A DNA stretch of 64,000 bases from an uncultured Fluviicola sp. (lineage in GTDB: Bacteria > Bacteroidota > Bacteroidia > Flavobacteriales > Crocinitomicaceae): the NCBI RefSeq assembly GCF_946478805.1, contig NZ_CAMLDC010000004.1, forward strand, positions 210,463 to 274,462, read 5' to 3'. Numbering within the stretch: the first letter of the stretch is position 1; every line of letters begins with the position of its first letter. Positions 59,988 to 64,000 of the stretch are shown here, piece by piece. Under the pieces are notes generated by a model. It worked only from the letters and a program-made list of their open reading frames with translations. It had not been told where the DNA came from and made no database searches. The translations under genes and the position numbers were made by a program.

Positions 59988-61514
59988 ATGAAAAATTTAT
60001 TCAAGACTTGGAAGCAGGACTTTCCTGCAGGCCTTGTCGTATTTTTAGTTGCAGTCCCGCTATGTCTGGGAATTGCATTGGCCTCCGAGGCTCCTGTATT
60101 TTCAGGATTGATCGCAGGTATTATCGGTGGTGTCGTGGTCGGAAGTATTTCCGGATCCGCCATCGGGGTTTCGGGACCCGCCGCAGGACTTGCCGCAATT
60201 GTAGCAGCAGCCATTGGCGATTTGGGTTCTTTTGAGATTTTCCTTGCAGCAGTAGTCATTGCAGGGTTCATTCAAATTATACTGGGTCTTATCCGGGCAG
60301 GTTTTATTTCCTATTATTTCCCGAATGTGGTGATTAAAGGAATGTTGGCGGCCATCGGACTGCTTATCATTTTCAAACAAATTCCGCATGCGGTCGGATA
60401 TGACACCGATTTCGAAGGAGACGAATCCTTTTTCCAACCAGATGGTCACAATACCTTTTCGGAATTGTTTTACAGTTTGAATTACATTACCATCCCGGCT
60501 CTCATAATTTGTGTCGTATCTATCGGCGTACTTATTCTTTGGGATAACAAACGCATTCAGAAAACGTTCCTGAAGTATATCCCCGGACCGCTTATTGTGG
60601 TATTGATCGGAATTATCGCCACTCTTTCATTGCAGCACACTTCCTGGAATTTAATTCCGAAACATCGTGTTGATTTGGGCATCAGCGGTAAACCGTTCAA
60701 AGAACTATTCACTTTTCCGGATTTCACTCAGCTGGGGAATTACAAATTGTACCTGACAGCCGCTACGATAGCGATTGTAGCAAGCCTGGAAACCCTTTTA
60801 AGTGTAGATGCTTCGGATAAACTGGATCAGAAGAAACGGATCACTCCAGGAAACAGGGAATTGTTGGCTCAGGGTATAGGAAACATCGCCTCCGGGATGA
60901 TCGGTGGGCTTCCGGTTACCCAAGTTGTTGTACGTACATCAGCTAACGTGAATTCCGGGGGAACGAATAAACTGGCAACTATCATTCACGGGATATTGAT
61001 TGCTGTTACGGTTTTCTCCATCCCAACTGTTTTCAGCTTTATTCCTTATGCGTCGCTTGCGGCCATTTTGATCATGGTCGGATTCAAACTGGCAAAACCA
61101 AGCCTGTTCAAAAAGGTTTTTAAGGAAGGTTGGCTTCAGTTCATTCCCTTTATTGCAACGATTACCGGAATACTGTTTTCGGATTTGTTGATCGGAATCT
61201 CGATTGGGCTGGGAGTTTCATTTTTAGTGATTCTCTATTACAATTTTAAATTATCTCACTATCTTTCCGTGGACGGAAATGTATACAAGGTTCGATTGAC
61301 CGAACACATGACCTTCCTGAACAAAGCATCATTGATCCAGACCTTATTGAAAATTCCGAATAACGTGAAAGTAATTATTGATGAAAGTGAAGCTAAATTT
61401 TTGGCAAATGACATCATTGAGTCAATCGAAGACTTTAAAATACGGGCAAAAGACAAAAACATAGAAATCGAAATTATAACACCAAATGAATTGGAACATG
61501 AAAGAAATATTTGA
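59988..61514 (+). CDS. SulP family inorganic anion transporter
   Basis: 508 aa. About twelve membrane helices starting with the signature LVVFLVAVPLCLGIALASEA and GVSGPAAGLAAIV, followed by a short C-terminal STAS-like region (from about 430, with VIIDESEAKFLANDII). The gene overlaps the carbonic anhydrase gene by 17 bases. That link points to bicarbonate rather than sulfate as the carried anion, as in known SulP-carbonic anhydrase pairs. Confidence 0.93.
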   Translation: MKNLFKTWKQDFPAGLVVFLVAVPLCLGIALASEAPVFSGLIAGIIGGVVVGSISGSAIGVSGPAAGLAAIVAAAIGDLGSFEIFLAAVVIAGFIQIILGLIRAGFISYYFPNVVIKGMLAAIGLLIIFKQIPHAVGYDTDFEGDESFFQPDGHNTFSELFYSLNYITIPALIICVVSIGVLILWDNKRIQKTFLKYIPGPLIVVLIGIIATLSLQHTSWNLIPKHRVDLGISGKPFKELFTFPDFTQLGNYKLYLTAATIAIVASLETLLSVDASDKLDQKKRITPGNRELLAQGIGNIASGMIGGLPVTQVVVRTSANVNSGGTNKLATIIHGILIAVTVFSIPTVFSFIPYASLAAILIMVGFKLAKPSLFKKVFKEGWLQFIPFIATITGILFSDLLIGISIGLGVSFLVILYYNFKLSHYLSVDGNVYKVRLTEHMTFLNKASLIQTLLKIPNNVKVIIDESEAKFLANDIIESIEDFKIRAKDKNIEIEIITPNELEHERNI

Positions 61515-62124
61515 AGGAAACAGAACATGGGTTGAAGAAACATTGGCAAAGGACCCTGCATTTTTTGATAACCTGTCCAAAGGTCAAACACCGGAATATT
61601 TATGGATCGGTTGCTCTGACAGCCGTGTTCCGGCAAATGAGATTGTGAACCTTCCTCCGGGAAGTATCTTTGTTCAACGTAACATCGCCAATCAAGTCAT
61701 CAATTCCGACATGAATTTGCTAAGCGTAGTTTATTATGCTGTGAAATACCTAAGAGTGAAACACATTCTGATCGTAGGCCATTACGGTTGCGGTGGCGTT
61801 GCAGCAGCAATGAGTAACAATAGTTTCGGTTTCCTGGACAACTGGTTGGTGAGCATTAAGAATGTTTACCTGAAACATCAAAATGAGTTGGATAGCATTA
61901 CTGACGAGGATGAACGAACGGATCGATTGGTTGAATTAAACGCGATCCAACAATCCATCAACATGGCAAAGATCTCCTTTATCCAGGAAGAATGGAACCA
62001 GGGAAATCCCTTGGAAATTCACGCATTGGTTTACAGTCTGAAAGACGGAAAGTTAAGGGATATGAATACGTCGATCAGTAAAGCGACAGACTTGAAACCC
62101 GTTTTCCAGTTTTATCAATTTTAA
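61498..62124 (+). CDS. Beta-class carbonic anhydrase
   Basis: 208 aa from the ATG at 61498. Zinc ligands C39 (IGCSDSR), H95 and C98 (VGHYGCGG), with the D41-R43 dyad, match the type II beta enzymes such as E. coli Can. It interconverts CO2 and bicarbonate in the cytoplasm and probably works with the overlapping SulP gene in inorganic-carbon supply. A TTG 12 bases upstream is less likely as start. Confidence 0.96.
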   Translation: MKEIFEGNRTWVEETLAKDPAFFDNLSKGQTPEYLWIGCSDSRVPANEIVNLPPGSIFVQRNIANQVINSDMNLLSVVYYAVKYLRVKHILIVGHYGCGGVAAAMSNNSFGFLDNWLVSIKNVYLKHQNELDSITDEDERTDRLVELNAIQQSINMAKISFIQEEWNQGNPLEIHALVYSLKDGKLRDMNTSISKATDLKPVFQFYQF

Positions 62125-62127
62125 TAC

Positions 62128-62805
62128 ATGATTGAAGAAACAGTTGGTCAACTGACAGAACTTTTTGAGCCTTTTCGAAATGCCGGACGCGCGCAAACTT
62201 CGAGTGCATATATGAGGGATCAGTTTCCCTTTATCGGGATGCGGACCGAAGTGCGAAGAAATGCTCAGAAAAGTTGGATCGACTCCCTCAAACTACTGGA
62301 AGACCGAACACTTCGATGGTCAATCATTCGCGCTCTTTGGGAAAAAGAAGAGCGCGATTACCAATACGTTGCAATCGATCTATTGAATTCCTGTCCCAAA
62401 AAATTCTTTTCAGAAGATGATGCGGAAGAATTGGAATGGATTCTCAACTGCAAATCATGGTGGGACAGTGTAGATGCGATTGCTTCCAATTATTTGGGGA
62501 AATGGGCATTGGCTTTTCCGGAAAAAGCACGTGAAACGTTTGAAAAGTGGCGCTACCATGAATCTTTCTGGCTGCAGCGTTCCTGTTTGATCTACCAGCT
62601 GAAATACAAGGATGGGGTGGATATTACTTATTTGGAAACCCTGATTCAACAGATGAACAGCAACAACGAATTTTTCATTCAGAAAGCCATCGGTTGGTCA
62701 TTGAGGCAATTATCGAAATACAATCCGGATGAGGTAGTACGGATCCTCGGGAATAACCCGATTAAAGGGTTGGCCTTGCGGGAAGCGAGTAAATACCTTC
62801 CTTAA
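62128..62805 (+). CDS. AlkD-like DNA alkylation repair protein
   Basis: 225 aa, all-helical HEAT-like repeats. The motif KSWWDSVDAIA with D113 matches the catalytic Asp and the tryptophans of DNA 7-alkylguanine glycosylase AlkD, and RTLRWSIIRALWEKEERDY fits the preceding repeats. The start lies 3 bases after the carbonic anhydrase stop, so it is carried in the same transcript, without an obvious functional link. Confidence 0.9.
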   Translation: MIEETVGQLTELFEPFRNAGRAQTSSAYMRDQFPFIGMRTEVRRNAQKSWIDSLKLLEDRTLRWSIIRALWEKEERDYQYVAIDLLNSCPKKFFSEDDAEELEWILNCKSWWDSVDAIASNYLGKWALAFPEKARETFEKWRYHESFWLQRSCLIYQLKYKDGVDITYLETLIQQMNSNNEFFIQKAIGWSLRQLSKYNPDEVVRILGNNPIKGLALREASKYLP

Positions 62806-62872
62806 TTATCAATTATAAATGGGTTAATTATTAAGGGGAGGATCTTTCTTGATAATTATAGAATTGATAATT
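62804..62872 (+). other. Long AT-rich hairpin after the AlkD-like gene
   Basis: AATTATCAATTATAA directly at the stop codon pairs with TTATAGAATTGATAATT (62856-62872, a two-base bulge), with a nested stem AATTATTAAG/CTTGATAATT inside. Confidence 0.6.
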
Positions 62873-62928
62873 GATTAATTACATGTTACTTTTTTAAAAC
62901 ACTTCATTACATCTGAAAACCCACGACT

Positions 62929-63492
62929 TTGTTTAAAAAGAAAATCCATACTGTATTTAACGAAGCCCAGCAAATTGAACTCGCTCAGAAAGACCACAGG
63001 CACTTTGGTCCACTTTATGAACGCTATTTTGAACAGATGTTCCGATTCATTTTCAAACGGCTGGGAGGAAATGAAGAAGTTGCCGGCGACCTGGTGCAGC
63101 AGTGCTTTATGAAAGCAATGGCGAATATCACCAAATACGAAGATCGGGGACTTCCGTTCAGTGCCTGGCTTTATCGCATTGCGCAAAATGAAGTGAACAT
63201 GTTTTTCCGAGCCGAAAAAAAGAACTATTCGGTTGAAATAAGTGACCGTCAGCTTTATTCAATCCTGGAGGAAAGCGGTGAGAGCTCTGTTCAACAAGAA
63301 GATTTAGACCAACTGATTGAAATAATCAATAACTTAGATGAAACTCAAGCAGATTTAATTGAATTACGATTTTTCCAGGAGCTCAGTTTCAAAGAAATTG
63401 CAGATATCTATCAAATTAGTGAAGCGAACGCTAAAATGAGAATTTATCGCTTATTGGAAAAAATCAACACAAATTGGAAACGCGAATCATGA
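62929..63492 (+). CDS. ECF-type RNA polymerase sigma factor
   Basis: 187 aa. Region 2 is GPLYERYFEQMFRFIFKRLGG to LPFSAWLYRIAQNEV, and region 4 is ETQADLIELRFFQELSFKEIADIYQIS followed by the recognition helix ANAKMRIYRLLEKI. The start is a TTG at 62929, since an in-frame stop lies 15 bases upstream and region 2 begins soon after; a start further in would cut the domain. The ATGA overlap with the next gene couples their translation. Confidence 0.9.
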   Translation: MFKKKIHTVFNEAQQIELAQKDHRHFGPLYERYFEQMFRFIFKRLGGNEEVAGDLVQQCFMKAMANITKYEDRGLPFSAWLYRIAQNEVNMFFRAEKKNYSVEISDRQLYSILEESGESSVQQEDLDQLIEIINNLDETQADLIELRFFQELSFKEIADIYQISEANAKMRIYRLLEKINTNWKRES

Positions 63493-63695
63493 GAAAATTT
63501 CAAAGAATTACGAACGAAAAATCAAAGGAACCTACCAAGGAACAAATGGTACGTTACAAGGATTTTGCCTCGCTTTCTCATAAATATGAGCGTTTGGCAA
63601 AACGTCCGAAGAGACCTTTGTACAAAGATCCCAAATTATTTTTGCTCTTACTGATAATCGGACTTATGTTCCTATTGGTATTCCTGGAATCTTAG
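63489..63695 (+). CDS. Small tail-anchored membrane protein coupled to the sigma factor
   Basis: 68 aa. A strongly basic cytoplasmic part (MRKFQRITNEKSKEPTKEQ, KRPKRPLYKDP) followed by one C-terminal helix (LFLLLLIIGLMFLLVFL). It overlaps the sigma gene by 4 bases. It lacks the helical anti-sigma domain of known families, so a regulatory role is only suggested by position. Confidence 0.72.
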   Translation: MRKFQRITNEKSKEPTKEQMVRYKDFASLSHKYERLAKRPKRPLYKDPKLFLLLLIIGLMFLLVFLES

Positions 63696-64000
63696 AATCC
63701 CTCAATATCCAATTCCCGCATAGCTACAAAGGATTTCAGTACCCGCTCTCCGATTCCCGGAACGTCCACATGGATCAAATAAACTCCGGAAGCAACCGGA
63801 ATTCCGGTCTTGTTCGCCAAAGTCCAGTCAATGAATGTCAGATCATTATCCTTCTTGAACTGATTGACCATTTTACCCGACATTGTATAAATCGTAACCG
63901 TACAAACTTCCGGTAGATTGACAATTTTAATCCGTTTATCCACCTTGTTACGCTCATACTCCGAGAACGCATAGTATGGATTCGGTACCACATTGATCAG
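63692..64000 (-). CDS. C-terminal part of a large secreted protein, 5' truncated by the window edge
   Basis: The frame is open to base 64000. The 103 visible residues contain V-V-P-N-P-Y-Y-A-F-S-E-Y-E-R-N, KIVNLPEVCTVTIYTMSG and a closing IPVASGVYLIHVDVPGIGERVLKSF. This resembles the C-terminal beta-sandwich of large T9SS-related Bacteroidota surface proteins, with an N-P-Y start and G-V-Y-L turn like sorting domains. The rest of the protein is outside the window. Its end overlaps the small membrane protein gene by 4 bases. Confidence 0.75.
   Translation of the reverse strand: MINVVPNPYYAFSEYERNKVDKRIKIVNLPEVCTVTIYTMSGKMVNQFKKDNDLTFIDWTLANKTGIPVASGVYLIHVDVPGIGERVLKSFVAMRELDIEGF

Overview
The window reads as chromosome of a Bacteroidota bacterium, most likely Flavobacteriales; a Fluviicola-like Crocinitomicaceae member fits but is inference. 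Support: type IX secretion (T9SS) C-terminal sorting domains at both window edges and on a sugar dehydrogenase, DUF2480, DUF2723 and DUF5686 family proteins, ExbB-ExbD-ExbD-TonB clusters, atpD-atpC apart from the other ATP synthase genes, and Bacteroidota promoters (TTTG, about 20 nt, TAnnTTTG).

Layout. 1-6.3 kb: end of a PKD-repeat T9SS adhesin, rnhA, a CTP-synthase-like amidotransferase without its cysteine, a lipoprotein, aminopeptidase P and an alpha/beta hydrolase. 6.5-10.5 kb: LytTR response regulator, then its propeller-sensor histidine kinase and a small lipoprotein. 10.6-16 kb: thiL, a secreted PQQ-type sugar dehydrogenase, an overlapping pair of unknown secreted proteins, a 42-aa four-cysteine mini-protein and a small membrane protein. 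16-20.6 kb: an accessory region with two tandem Ntn-hydrolase paralogues, a 153-bp duplicated block holding a tRNA-Gln 3' end, one intact tRNA-Gln, one tRNA relic and small unknown genes. 20.8-27.5 kb: DUF2723 membrane glycosyltransferase candidate, polysaccharide deacetylase, DUF2480, a heavy-metal-domain lipoprotein and an esterase. 27.5-30.8 kb: three tandem secreted TonB-C-terminal-domain proteins. 30.9-33 kb: paaZ. 33.3-41.9 kb: exbB-exbD-exbD-tonB, a PstS-like lipoprotein, a TPR protein, a 360-bp palindromic intergenic element and a second tonB. 42-50.3 kb: atpD-atpC, then uppS-bamA-ompH-ompH, a YgiD-type dioxygenase and murI. 50.4-59.3 kb: TauE/SafE exporter, DUF5686 outer-membrane protein, radical SAM/SPASM protein, kbl, a cellulose-synthase-like GT2 with an extracytoplasmic domain, and 5-formyl-THF cyclo-ligase. 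59.6-64 kb: SulP transporter with beta-carbonic anhydrase, AlkD-like glycosylase, ECF sigma factor with a tail-anchored mini-protein, and the end of a secreted protein.

The coherent units are cell-envelope biogenesis (uppS, bamA, two Skp-like chaperones, murI), energised outer-membrane transport (Exb/TonB) and a bicarbonate/CO2 module (SulP plus carbonic anhydrase). The less ordinary material is the tRNA-Gln/Ntn-hydrolase duplication, apparently leaderless genes with a fixed 4-nt spacing between -7 box and start codon, three GTAGGG-type palindromes 12-16 nt after stop codons, and the secreted TonB-domain triplet. I did not find a clear defence system, CRISPR array or intact mobile element.
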